Shown here: positions 49,690 through 57,631 of the stretch, in pieces
Layout of the letters: each line of letters opens with the position of its first letter
Numbering within the stretch: position 1 is the stretch's first letter
NCBI RefSeq assembly: GCF_025938095.1
Contig: NZ_JAPCZF010000001.1
Location: forward strand, 310,001 to 374,000
Length of the DNA: 64,000 nucleotides
Direction: 5' to 3'
Origin: Novosphingobium sp. JCM 18896
Lineage (GTDB): Bacteria > Pseudomonadota > Alphaproteobacteria > Sphingomonadales > Sphingomonadaceae
Position numbers and translations under genes: made by a program
Notes under the pieces: generated by a model
The model's input: only the letters and a program-made list of their open reading frames with translations
The model's database searches: none
What the model was told of the DNA's origin: nothing

Positions 49690-50204
49690 CCAGCCGAACA
49701 CGCTGACCGACGACACCACGACGCCGCTGCCGACGCTGCGCCTTAACGGCGAGCAGCGCAATCGCGGGATCGAATGACGATCTTCGGCGAACTGGCGCGC
49801 GGCCTGCGCATGCTCGGCGGGGTGACCTATCTGCAAGCGAGGCTGACGAAGACGCAGGACGGTCTGCTCGACGGCAAATCAGGCGCCCGGTGCCCCCGCC
49901 TTGGGCCGCGAACATGAGCCTCGATTGGGACGTGCCCGGCCTGCGCGGCCTCGCCGTGAACGGGCGCGTGATCCACACCAGCGCACAGTACGTCTACGAC
50001 ATCAACACGTTCAAGCTGCCCTCGTGGACGCGGTTGGATCTGGGCGCGCGATATGCCGCGGAAATCGGCGGCAAGCCCGTCGTGTTCCGGGCGAGCGTGG
50101 ATAACGTGTTCGATCGGAACTACTGGCAGGGTGTCTTCTTCAACGGCTCGATCACCCTCGGTGAACCGCGTACGTTCCGCCTCTCCGCCAGCATCGATTT
50201 CTGA
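49690..50204 (+). pseudogene. Remnant of a TonB-dependent siderophore receptor (C-terminal barrel)
   Basis: The 3' end of a FhuE/ferrichrome-type receptor read in three frames. First frame: NTLTDDTTTPLP and LNGEQRNRGIE, then a stop. Second frame from 49774: MTIFGELARGLRMLGGVTYL, LTKTQDGLLDGK. Third frame from about 49890: SLDWDVPGLRGLAVNGRVI, SWTRLDLGARYA, VDNVFDRNYWQG and the terminal ASIDF. The first break fits loss of one C in GAACTGACG. The plug and most of the barrel are absent. It is certainly non-functional as a receptor. Confidence 0.85.
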
Positions 50205-50215
50205 AGACACGAGGG

Positions 50216-50487
50216 ATGCAGGCAGATGTCTCCAGCCGCCGCGATCAGGCCGCGCTCGCTTCCCGCGTCGTGTTGGCGTTTCTCGGCGGCTACACGTTCT
50301 GCTGGGGCATCATCGCGCTCTGCACGACGGGGAGACGCTGGGTTCGATCCTGGCGCTTCTCACCTACCCGCCGGCCTTCCTGTGGGTTTTCGCGGCCCGC
50401 AGTCTCTGGCGGGTGGCCGCGGTGCTGTTGGGCGGCGGCACGCTGATGGCGGCCGCGGCGTCGCTGATCCAGTCCAGTTGGACTTGA
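50216..50487 (+). pseudogene. Frameshifted DUF3649 iron-uptake membrane protein
   Basis: Two frames together give a small membrane protein of the DUF3649 family, usually encoded between a siderophore receptor and a PepSY protein. Part one: ASRVVLAFLGGYTFCWGIIAL. Part two in another frame: TLGSILALLTYPPAFLWVFA and RSLWRVAAVLLGGGTLM. The break lies near 50325. Its position directly after the receptor remnant confirms the original operon order. Confidence 0.75.
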
Positions 50488-50498
50488 AGGGACGGCCG

Positions 50499-51671
50499 AT
50501 GTTCCAGAGCCTACGCCATGCCGCGACCTGGGTGCATACGTGGTTCGGCCTCGTGCTGGGCTTCGGGGCCCTCTGCGGATGCGGCGGCGGTTCCAGAGAT
50601 GTGGCCAACGACGACCCGTCGGCGGCACTGAGCGATGCAAGCGCCAGTGAAATTGGCAAGGCGCGCGCCTACCTCGGCCCATTCACTGCCGAGAATCCAG
50701 ATCGTTGCTTTGCTGACGTCGGGCTGGATGCGGTACAGCTCGAAGCTCGGAGTAGCGATGGTCTCGGGCCGCGAGTTCCACCGGTACGCGTCGTCGTCGC
50801 GATCGACGGCTCCGGATCGATGGCGGGACGGATCGGCGGTCAGACCAAAATCGATCTCGCTCGCGACGCCGCCACACGCTTCCTCGACGGACTGCCGTCC
50901 TCGGTAGAAGCCTCGTTGATCGTGTTCGGGCAGCAGGGCGACAACAGCGAAGCAGGGAAGGCCAAGTCATGCGCGGGCGTCGAGCTTCTTGCCCCGATGT
51001 CCAATGATCGCGCGCGGCTTGGCGCAGCGGTCTCCCGGGTCCGAGCGGTGGGTTGGACGCCCCTTGCCGCAGGGCTCGCAAAGGCGGAGGCGCTGCTCGC
51101 TCCCTCGTCCGCCCGCGGAGAGCAGGTCATCTATGTCGTGTCCGACGGTCAGGAAACTTGCGGAGGCGATCCGGTGGGGACGGCACAGCGGATCAACAAT
51201 GGTACCACCCGTGCGATCATCAACATCATCGGCTTCGGCTTGCCGTCTAGTGAAGCAGCGGCGCTGAAGGCCGTGTCTGATGCAGGCGGCGGCAACTTCG
51301 TAAACGTCAACAGCCGCGCCGAATATGACCAGACCCTTGGGCAAGTGCGCGAATCTAATCGCCGGGCCTCCAATGCCGTGCAGCATAGCAACGCCATCGC
51401 GAGCAATGCCGTGCAAACGTCAAACACGCTCAGCAGCGCGGCGGTCTGCGTCAGCAACATCGTAAGCTCTGAAAAGGTTCGGGTGAGCAACGACCTGGCC
51501 GCTCGGGCTGTCAGGGGCGAGAACCTTCCGTTCGAGCGCGTCGCGCGGACACTTTTGAAGGAGCGGCACGATGCCATGGAATTGCGCCTGAAGCGCTATC
51601 GTGCGCAGCTACAGGGCAATGAAGCTCAGGTGCGGAAAGCCATCGATGCTGAGGCGAACTCCGTCAAATAA
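50499..51671 (+). CDS. VWA domain lipoprotein-like protein fused to a truncated PepSY N-terminus
   Basis: 390-aa chimera. The first 22 residues (MFQSLRHAATWVHTWFGLVL) are the start of a PepSY-type iron-uptake membrane protein, with its AAGGGA ribosome site. Sequence then switches to GALCGCGGGS, which looks like the lipobox region of an unrelated lipoprotein. The VWA domain follows, with the MIDAS motif DGSGS in VVVAIDGSGSMAG, TPLAAGLAKAEALL and VVSDGQETCGGD. The last 100 residues contain a run of (A)SN-x5 repeats and a charged helical tail. Export now depends on the borrowed PepSY helix. Whether the fusion is expressed and lipidated is open. Confidence 0.7.
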   Translation: MFQSLRHAATWVHTWFGLVLGFGALCGCGGGSRDVANDDPSAALSDASASEIGKARAYLGPFTAENPDRCFADVGLDAVQLEARSSDGLGPRVPPVRVVVAIDGSGSMAGRIGGQTKIDLARDAATRFLDGLPSSVEASLIVFGQQGDNSEAGKAKSCAGVELLAPMSNDRARLGAAVSRVRAVGWTPLAAGLAKAEALLAPSSARGEQVIYVVSDGQETCGGDPVGTAQRINNGTTRAIINIIGFGLPSSEAAALKAVSDAGGGNFVNVNSRAEYDQTLGQVRESNRRASNAVQHSNAIASNAVQTSNTLSSAAVCVSNIVSSEKVRVSNDLAARAVRGENLPFERVARTLLKERHDAMELRLKRYRAQLQGNEAQVRKAIDAEANSVK

Positions 51672-51756
51672 GCCACGCTACACGCCATAGCCGCCGACAA
51701 AGCCGACATTGAGCGACTCATTTTGAGCACGCAAAGCAGCCGCTCATTCGTGGCTG

Positions 51757-52053
51757 CTATTTGCCGCGCGGCGCGAACGATCCGCACGAAGCACCGGCGT
51801 TCACCGCAGCGTTCAGCATCAGGCATTTGCCGCAGCCTTCTTCGGCTGCCGTGAAGAAGGCACAACCGGCGCAGCGGCGCGCGGGATCGGCGGCGACGTC
51901 CATGTAGCCGATCGAGCGCCGCCGGTTCTTCTGGCTGAGCGGCAGCGTAGCAGGATCGTAGCAGACCGCGGCCCAGGCCGAGGAGGCGCCGAGTGCGGCG
52001 AGCGGGACGGCGGTGGCGGCCAGGGTGAGGAAGCTGCGTCGACTGGGGTTCAT
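51757..52053 (-). CDS. High-potential iron-sulfur protein (HiPIP), Tat-exported
   Basis: Small periplasmic [4Fe-4S] electron carrier of 98 aa. A Tat signal MNPSRRSFLTLAATAVPLAA (RRSFL) is followed by the HiPIP core with cluster cysteines at 61, 64, 77 and 90 in RCAGCAFF, GKCLML and GASCGSFAP. Two further cysteines (31 and 74) are not part of the usual set. The ATG at 52053 is adjacent to the stop of the cytochrome gene at 52055, so it ends the operon. HiPIPs usually link a cytochrome bc1 or periplasmic dehydrogenase to a terminal acceptor. Confidence 0.92.
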   Translation of the reverse strand: MNPSRRSFLTLAATAVPLAALGASSAWAAVCYDPATLPLSQKNRRRSIGYMDVAADPARRCAGCAFFTAAEEGCGKCLMLNAAVNAGASCGSFAPRGK

Positions 52054-52054
52054 G

Positions 52055-52531
52055 TCAATTCTTCTCCACGCGGAACTGGTCGTGACATGCCTTGCAACTG
52101 CCGCCGAGGCTGCGCGCGGCGGTGCGGATCGCCGCGACGTTGCCGCCACCGACCGCGCGTTCGAGCGCGCCTGCCTGCGCGGCGAAGCCGTCCTGGAGCT
52201 GGCGGAAGCGCGGGCCCTGCGTCCAGATTTCGGGCTTGGCGGCGGTCTTCACGCCCGGCCGCGGGCCGCTTCCGGCCGGGTACCAGCCGTATTGGTGGCT
52301 TGCCGCCGCGCGGATCCGCTGCGTAGCGGCCCGCAATACTGCGGGTTGGGGCGAGGGCGCGCGCAGTCCATCGTTGAGCGTCTTGAAGGCCGCGCCGAGA
52401 TCGCGGTAGCCGTCGATCCGCGTGCGGATCTGGTCTGCCGGTGCGGCGAGGAGCGGCGCGGCCGCAATGCCGGCAAAGACGATGACGGCGAGAGCCCGAA
52501 GCTTCGCCGGTTTCAGTCTGTCGATGGTCAT
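52055..52531 (-). CDS. Cytochrome c'-like periplasmic protein (1)
   Basis: 158-aa exported protein. A Sec signal (LRALAVIVFAGIAAAPLLAA) precedes a four-helix bundle of about 125 residues with a single heme c site CKACH at 146-150 near the C-terminus, the hallmark of cytochrome c' and class II cytochromes. Helix 3 carries PEIWTQGPRFRQLQDGFAAQ. It shares the PEIW/PEVW motif with the next cytochrome. Likely an electron carrier or gas-binding cytochrome in the operon. Confidence 0.85.
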   Translation of the reverse strand: MTIDRLKPAKLRALAVIVFAGIAAAPLLAAPADQIRTRIDGYRDLGAAFKTLNDGLRAPSPQPAVLRAATQRIRAAASHQYGWYPAGSGPRPGVKTAAKPEIWTQGPRFRQLQDGFAAQAGALERAVGGGNVAAIRTAARSLGGSCKACHDQFRVEKN

Positions 52532-52561
52532 CTGTTTTCCGTTTTCTTCCCTCTGACGTCT

Positions 52562-53047
52562 TCAGGCCGGCTTCTTGGGGCCGCGGTAGACGTCGTGGCA
52601 TTCCTTGCACTGCAGCGCGCCGCCCAGCATGTTGGTGACGCTGGTCAGATCGCCCTTGGCGCCGAATTCGGCGAGCTGCTTGGTGTTCTTCTCGAGATCG
52701 TCGAGCCGGCGCGAATAGTCGGCCCAGTTGGACCAGACTTCGGGCTTCGCGCGCCCTCCTGGCACCCGCGGCTCGAAGGCGCCCTTCGAAGCCGCCGCGG
52801 TTTCGGCGATCGAGGCCGTGACTTCGGCGAGCTTGTCCTTGGGCTTGAGCCCGGCGGCGATCTCGCCCAGCAGCTCGGCGTCCTTGTCGAACTGCAGCAT
52901 CAGGTTCTGCCTCTCGAAGATGATCCCGTCGGCTTCGGCCTTGGACATCTGCTCCTCGGCTGCCGATGCAGGCTGGGCGCCTGGAGCGGTCAGGACGATC
53001 GCCACCACGAGCAGCGCCGGAAGCGCGAGGGCATGTCTGGACTTCAT
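52562..53047 (-). CDS. Cytochrome c'-like periplasmic protein (2)
   Basis: 161-aa exported protein with a Sec signal (ALPALLVVAIVLTAPGAQPA), a helical bundle and one heme site CKECH at 147-151. FERQNLMLQFDKDAELLGEI is the first helix, and KPEVWSNWADYSRRLDDLEK the third. It is homologous to, but well diverged from, the cytochrome gene downstream, so the pair is an old duplication. It lies 28 bases after the DUF1552 gene. Confidence 0.85.
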   Translation of the reverse strand: MKSRHALALPALLVVAIVLTAPGAQPASAAEEQMSKAEADGIIFERQNLMLQFDKDAELLGEIAAGLKPKDKLAEVTASIAETAAASKGAFEPRVPGGRAKPEVWSNWADYSRRLDDLEKNTKQLAEFGAKGDLTSVTNMLGGALQCKECHDVYRGPKKPA

Positions 53048-53075
53048 CGGTTGGATCTTTCGTTGCGACGGGTCA

Positions 53076-54407
53076 TCAGGCGACCAGCTCGGTCACCGTG
53101 CGGTTGGTGTCCATCGAGCCCGTGCCCCATTTCTCGACCTGGACGCCCATGGCCTGCTGGATCGACAGGCCCACGCGCGATGCCGCGTCGGCGCGGCCGG
53201 CCTTGTGGTAGCCGGTGCGGACGCGGCCGCCGGCCTTGCCGATCACCATCATCGGAATACCCTCGACCGCGTGCGACTTGGCGATCGAGCAGTCCGAGTG
53301 CGCGAACAGCAGCGTGTTGTCGAGCAAGGTGCCGGCGCCTTCCTTGATGCCCGCCAGGGCATCGACGAAGTCACGGCAGGCGACCATCGACTTCGCCGCG
53401 AACCAGGCCACCTGCTCCTGATAGCCAAGCTTGGGATTGACCGGCTCTTCGTGGGTCAGCGTGTGGTGGGTGTCCGACGAGGCCGAGCGGCGCAGGTTCG
53501 ACGCGGTGTCCGAGAACAGCATGTTGAACACGCGCGTCTGGTTGCAGGCGAGCGCCTGGGCCAGCAGGCCAGCCATGATCTTGTGGTTGACCATGACGTG
53601 CTCGACGTCGGCGTCGACCACGGTCTCCGCCGGGGCCTGCGGCATCGTGAAGTTCTCGACCTTGGCCGGCGGCTGCAGCTGGAGTTCAAGCTGCTGCTCG
53701 AGCTGGCGAACCGAGGTGAAGTATTCGTCCATCCGTTGACGGTCGGCCGCGCCCAGTGTCCTCATCAGTCGCTGGCGATCGTCGGTCACGGCCGAGAGGA
53801 CGCTCCGGCGCACCATCGTGCGCGGATCGGGGGTGAACGAGGCGGCGTTGGGATCCTGGAAGCCCTCGCCGAAAATCCGCTGATAGAGCGCCACCGGCGA
53901 GACCTCGCTGGGATTGGGCGAGCCGGCGCCGCGGAACGAATAGGAACGCTCGATGCCCGACGCGCTGAGCTCGATCGAGCGGAACCGCGAACCCTGGCCG
54001 ATCACTTCGCCGATCAGCACGTCGAAGGTCGGCGCGCGGACGGTTTCGGTGGGCACGGGGATGCCCGTGCGGAGGCCGAGATTGCCCGTCATGTGCGGCT
54101 TGTTGGCGACCCCGTCGAGCTTGACGTCGAAGCCCGAGAAGATCGCCATCTGATCGCGGTAGGCCGCCAGCGGCTCGAGATCGGGCGGCATCGTGTAGCC
54201 GCTGCCTTCGGCCGTCGGGATCCAGCGCTCGGGGATGAAGCCGCAGCCCCAGATCCAGGTGCCGAAACGTACCGGCAGGCGCTGCCCGGTCGCGGCGAGG
54301 GCTTCGCCGTTCACGTCGAGGAAGATGTCGAGGAAGGGCAGGGCCATGCCCACCTTCGCGCCGTTCACCATGCCGCGCAGGATCGTCCTGCGGTTGAGCT
54401 GCGTCAT
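53076..54407 (-). CDS. DUF1552 domain-containing exported protein
   Basis: 443-aa protein of the DUF1552 family, named from planctomycete genomes and unassigned in function. The N-terminus MTQLNRRTILRGMVNGAKVG resembles a Tat signal (RRTILRG). The body shows FGTWIWGCGFIPERWIPT, DQMAIFSGFDVKLDG and HSDCSIAKSHAVEGIPMMV, the alkaline-phosphatase or sulfatase-like core expected of this family. The ATG overlaps the stop of the DUF1592-type gene (ATGA). DUF1552 and DUF1592 genes often occur as pairs, as here, so they probably act together in the periplasm. Confidence 0.88.
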   Translation of the reverse strand: MTQLNRRTILRGMVNGAKVGMALPFLDIFLDVNGEALAATGQRLPVRFGTWIWGCGFIPERWIPTAEGSGYTMPPDLEPLAAYRDQMAIFSGFDVKLDGVANKPHMTGNLGLRTGIPVPTETVRAPTFDVLIGEVIGQGSRFRSIELSASGIERSYSFRGAGSPNPSEVSPVALYQRIFGEGFQDPNAASFTPDPRTMVRRSVLSAVTDDRQRLMRTLGAADRQRMDEYFTSVRQLEQQLELQLQPPAKVENFTMPQAPAETVVDADVEHVMVNHKIMAGLLAQALACNQTRVFNMLFSDTASNLRRSASSDTHHTLTHEEPVNPKLGYQEQVAWFAAKSMVACRDFVDALAGIKEGAGTLLDNTLLFAHSDCSIAKSHAVEGIPMMVIGKAGGRVRTGYHKAGRADAASRVGLSIQQAMGVQVEKWGTGSMDTNRTVTELVA

Positions 54408-56128
54408 GAGCGGTTTCCTTTCTTCGCGGCAGCGGCGGCCGTGCGTTGCGGTCCCTGATCGAGCGCCGGGGATACGGCGTAGAAGGTCTTGCTGAGCGCG
54501 ATCGCGCGCATCAGCGCCGGGACGCGGAAGCTTTCGGCCTCGAAGCGGCCCATCAGGTATTCGACGAAAGGCTCCTCGTTGCCGGCGATGTCGCGGCCGA
54601 TGGCCGAGCGATAGAGCTTCTCGGTCAGGCAGCCCGTCACGCTGGGATTGTCGTGCATCGCCTGGCCGAGGCCGGTGGCGCCCGAGAAGTCCTTGCCGTC
54701 GAGCGAGCCGCTGAGGTCGAGCTCGGCGCCGTTCTCCTTCGCGCGGAAGCTGCCGGCACCGTCGAAGTTCTCGAGCGTCAGGCCGATCGGATCGGTCAGC
54801 TTGTGGCAGCCCGCGCAGACCGGATTGTCGTTGTGTTCGGCCAGCCGCAGGCGCGCGGTCGATCCGGGGCGGTTTACGGCGTCCTGCACGATCGAGAAGT
54901 TCACGTTGGCCGGCGGATCGGGCACCTTCTCGCAAAGGAAGATCTCGCGCAGCGACTTGCCGCGCAGGGTCGGCGACGAACGCCCCGGATGCGAATGCAG
55001 GGCCAGCATCGAGACGTCGGTCAGGATGCCCGCGCGGGCGCTGTTGGCCGGATATTCGCCGCGTTCCCAGCCGTTTCGCGTCGCCACCGGCACGCGGTAG
55101 AGGATGCCGAGCGGCCGCGAGAGCCAGGTTTCGCGCGTGGTGAACAGGTCGCGATAGTCGCCCTGCTGCGTCACGAGCAGCGAGACCACGGTGCGCAAGG
55201 TCTGCTCTTGCGCGTCGCGCGCCACGGCGGTGGTATAGGCGGGGTAGATCGCCGGGTCCTTGAACAGGTCGTTGAACCCGTCGAACTGGAACATGTCCCA
55301 GAAGAACGCGCGCACCGAGCTGGCGAGCCGCGGCGAGGCGAGCAGGCGGTCGACCTGGCGCGCCAGGCCCTGTTCGCTGTGCAGTTCGCCGTGCGCGGCC
55401 GCGCGCAGGAGTTCGGCATCGGGGGTGGTGTTGGTCAGGAAATAGCTGAGCCGGACGGCCTTGGACCAGCCGTCGAGCCGCATCGTGCCCGGCTGTTGCG
55501 GATCGGGCTCGGCGCGCTCCATGCGCAGCAGGAAGTGCGGCGAATCGAGCATGCCGATCAGCGCATATTCGAGGCCCTGGTGGAAGGTGCCGAGCTTGGC
55601 CTGGGCGGCCTGCGCGACCTGGACGAAACGGTCGCGTTCCTGCGGAGACAGCGGACGGCGGAACAGCTTGAGGCCGTAGTCGGTCACGAACCGCGTGGCG
55701 CAGGCCTTGTCGAAGGTGCTCTCCGATTTCGGCTGGCAGGGCACGAACTGCGCACGGCGCTTCTCGCCGGTGACTTCCGCGGCGATGCCGCGCGCCGAGA
55801 CGTCGTACTGCTCGAGGCTGAAGGCCGACATCGAGCCGTGGCTGGTGCCGACCGCGATCAGCCCGTCCTCGCGCAGGCCGCGCTCGAAGCGACCGGCGAT
55901 GGCGACGTCGGGCGCGAAGACGTCGGCGATGGTCGCGCGATATTGCGATTCCGTCAGGCGGCGCATCAGCAGCGGGCCGCCCAAGGGCTTGGGCTCCACC
56001 ACGGCGGCGGGTTCGGGCTGCGCCCCCTGCTGGGCCCAGCCGATGCCACCGGCCAGGGCCAGGCAAAGCCCCAGGCCGATCCGGCGCAGCGTCGACGGTT
56101 TGAAGGTTCTGGCGATCATGACGCTCAT
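54404..56128 (-). CDS. DUF1592/DUF1588/DUF1585 (planctomycete cytochrome-type) exported protein
   Basis: 574-aa Sec-exported protein (signal IGLGLCLALAGGIGWAQ). Blocks in order: LLMRRLTESQYRATIADVF (DUF1587-like), the DUF1595/1592 core with FRRPLSPQERDRFV and LRLDGWSKAVRLSYFLTNT (split), DUF1588 with RAGILTDVSMLALHSHPGRS and REIFLCEKVPDPP, the heme-type CAGCH in NPVCAGCHKLTDPIGLTLE, and the DUF1585 C-terminus. The CxxCH suggests a bound c-heme. Partner DUF1552 overlaps its stop and the unknown Tat protein overlaps its start. Function of the pair is unknown; oxidation or hydrolysis of a large extracytoplasmic substrate has been proposed only by context. Confidence 0.88.
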   Translation of the reverse strand: MSVMIARTFKPSTLRRIGLGLCLALAGGIGWAQQGAQPEPAAVVEPKPLGGPLLMRRLTESQYRATIADVFAPDVAIAGRFERGLREDGLIAVGTSHGSMSAFSLEQYDVSARGIAAEVTGEKRRAQFVPCQPKSESTFDKACATRFVTDYGLKLFRRPLSPQERDRFVQVAQAAQAKLGTFHQGLEYALIGMLDSPHFLLRMERAEPDPQQPGTMRLDGWSKAVRLSYFLTNTTPDAELLRAAAHGELHSEQGLARQVDRLLASPRLASSVRAFFWDMFQFDGFNDLFKDPAIYPAYTTAVARDAQEQTLRTVVSLLVTQQGDYRDLFTTRETWLSRPLGILYRVPVATRNGWERGEYPANSARAGILTDVSMLALHSHPGRSSPTLRGKSLREIFLCEKVPDPPANVNFSIVQDAVNRPGSTARLRLAEHNDNPVCAGCHKLTDPIGLTLENFDGAGSFRAKENGAELDLSGSLDGKDFSGATGLGQAMHDNPSVTGCLTEKLYRSAIGRDIAGNEEPFVEYLMGRFEAESFRVPALMRAIALSKTFYAVSPALDQGPQRTAAAAAKKGNRS

Positions 56129-57396
56129 TTCAGCGCCAGCGGCGCGTTGACGCTCTGCGTGCGCGCATCGACGACGAAGGCGGGGGCGAAGCGGATCTTG
56201 TACTGGGTGGATATAGAGGTGCAGCGGCCGGTCTTCGGATCGCGATCGCCGTCGGCCGCCTGGTAAAGCGCCTGGTAGGCACCGTTGCAGGTGTGCCCGA
56301 GCACCGCCGCGCGGCCGACCGAGGTGCCGAGCCGCAGGCGCTCGGGGGCGAGTTCGCCTTTGGCATTGCGGCTGTGCCGTGCGCCGTACTGCAGGTCGTA
56401 CATGTTCTCGACCGGGGTATAGCCGGCGAGCAGTCCGGTAATGCCGCCGTCGGGGGTGAACCTGAACCGGGCCCGCGCGGCGCGCAGGATGCGGTCGTCG
56501 GTCATCGAGTTGACGATGTTGTGGAAGCGCAGGTCGACCGGATCGATCATCAGCACGCCGTCGACGATGCGGCCGCGCGTGGTGGCGCGATAGCGCTCGT
56601 CCTGCGTCGCCGCATAGGTCGCATAGGGCAGGGCCGCCCGCGCGGCGCTGAGCTCGAGCGGATCGGCGTTGGCATAGAAGCCGATCTGGACCTCGGGGTC
56701 GTTGCGCAGGTCGTCGACGCCTTTGAGCGTCATCAGGATGCCCCAGGATCCCGTGTACATTTCGGTCTGCCAGCTGTTGGCCTGGCCCGAGGACTGGAAG
56801 CCCGTGGTGCAGCCGACGACGCGATACCACTGGTTGTCGACACCGCGTTCGCCCTGGGTGCCCTGGAATTCCTCGTGCGAGCAGGTGTCGACCCTGCGCG
56901 AGCGGCTTGCGCCGGGCTCGCGCGCGTCGAGATCGAAGCCATCGACCTTCACCTTGCCCGAGACCATCCGCCAGCCGGGATCGGCGGAAGCGCCTTGCGG
57001 ATTGAGGCAGATGTTCTGGCCGTCCGACTTGGTCTGCACCGCCATGTTCATGCGGCGCTCGTAGCTCTGCTGGTTCTCGTCGGCGCCGCGCTGCCCGGCC
57101 GGGGTCTTGGCCAGAGCCTCGATCAGGCCGCGTACGCCGGCCGACATGCCGGCGGGGCAGGCGCCGTCCTTGCCGTCGGGGCCGAGCGCATAGGCGATTT
57201 CGGTGACGACGAAGCCGGCCTCGCCGTTGCGGAACACTTCGTTCTGCAAGCCGCCGGTGGCCTGGCGCGGGGCTTCGGGAGACGGCGATGCCTGGGCTGC
57301 GCGTTCGGAAGAGGCGCTGGCCAGCAGCAGGCCGGCAGACAGCACCACGCCCCCTTTGAGGAACGCGCGTCTCCGGTATCCGTCACCTGCTGTCAC
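56125..57396 (-). CDS. Tat-exported protein of unknown function, first gene of the redox cluster
   Basis: 423-aa protein I do not recognise. The GTG at 57396, six bases after GGAGG, gives MTAGDGYRRRAFLKGGVVL, a clear Tat signal (RRxFLK). The mature part is rich in cysteine pairs (ACPAGMSAG, NICLNPQG, DTCSHEEF, VVGCTTGF, HTCNGAYQ, GRCTSIST), suggesting disulfides, and has FYANADPLELSA and FRFTPDGGITGLLAGYTPVE. No metal or heme motif is visible. The stop overlaps the DUF1592-type gene (ATGA), so it is part of that operon and probably a subunit of the same complex. Confidence 0.75.
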   Translation of the reverse strand: MTAGDGYRRRAFLKGGVVLSAGLLLASASSERAAQASPSPEAPRQATGGLQNEVFRNGEAGFVVTEIAYALGPDGKDGACPAGMSAGVRGLIEALAKTPAGQRGADENQQSYERRMNMAVQTKSDGQNICLNPQGASADPGWRMVSGKVKVDGFDLDAREPGASRSRRVDTCSHEEFQGTQGERGVDNQWYRVVGCTTGFQSSGQANSWQTEMYTGSWGILMTLKGVDDLRNDPEVQIGFYANADPLELSAARAALPYATYAATQDERYRATTRGRIVDGVLMIDPVDLRFHNIVNSMTDDRILRAARARFRFTPDGGITGLLAGYTPVENMYDLQYGARHSRNAKGELAPERLRLGTSVGRAAVLGHTCNGAYQALYQAADGDRDPKTGRCTSISTQYKIRFAPAFVVDARTQSVNAPLALK

Positions 57397-57631
57397 ACGC
57401 ACCCTCCAGTCGATCTTGCGGCCTGTGCCGATGCGAGAGGATAGCGACCTGCAGCTACGTGCCTGCCCGTCCCGGCGGGCCCGTCTCGGCAATCTGCAGC
57501 CGCCCTAGCGGGGGCGGGGCGGGTGCAGACCTGGGCTATCCTCTCGATCGAGGGACTGCCTCGCCGGGGCGGATGGAGCCAGCGGTTTTACATGAACTTT
57601 ACACTTGCCGGCGGAGCGCCGAGCGCCCGTA
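57397..57631. promoter_or_regulatory. Control region of the redox operon with nested inverted repeats
   Basis: CGAGAGGATAGC (57434-57445) and its perfect inverse GCTATCCTCTCG (57535-57546) are 89 bases apart. Inside them lie CTGCAGCCGCCC and GGGCGGGTGCAG as a second inverted pair. The region lies between the end of the response-regulator gene and the start of the Tat-protein gene, both on the minus strand. It should hold the promoter of the redox operon; the long repeats are candidate binding sites for the dual-headed regulator. Confidence 0.5.

Noticed and set aside
49457-49777. Possible small exported protein starting MRILIISSMLIFAFSG.
   Set aside because: The signal-like start is followed by unstructured sequence that merges into receptor-like residues (LNGEQRNRGIE); best read as part of the decayed receptor locus.
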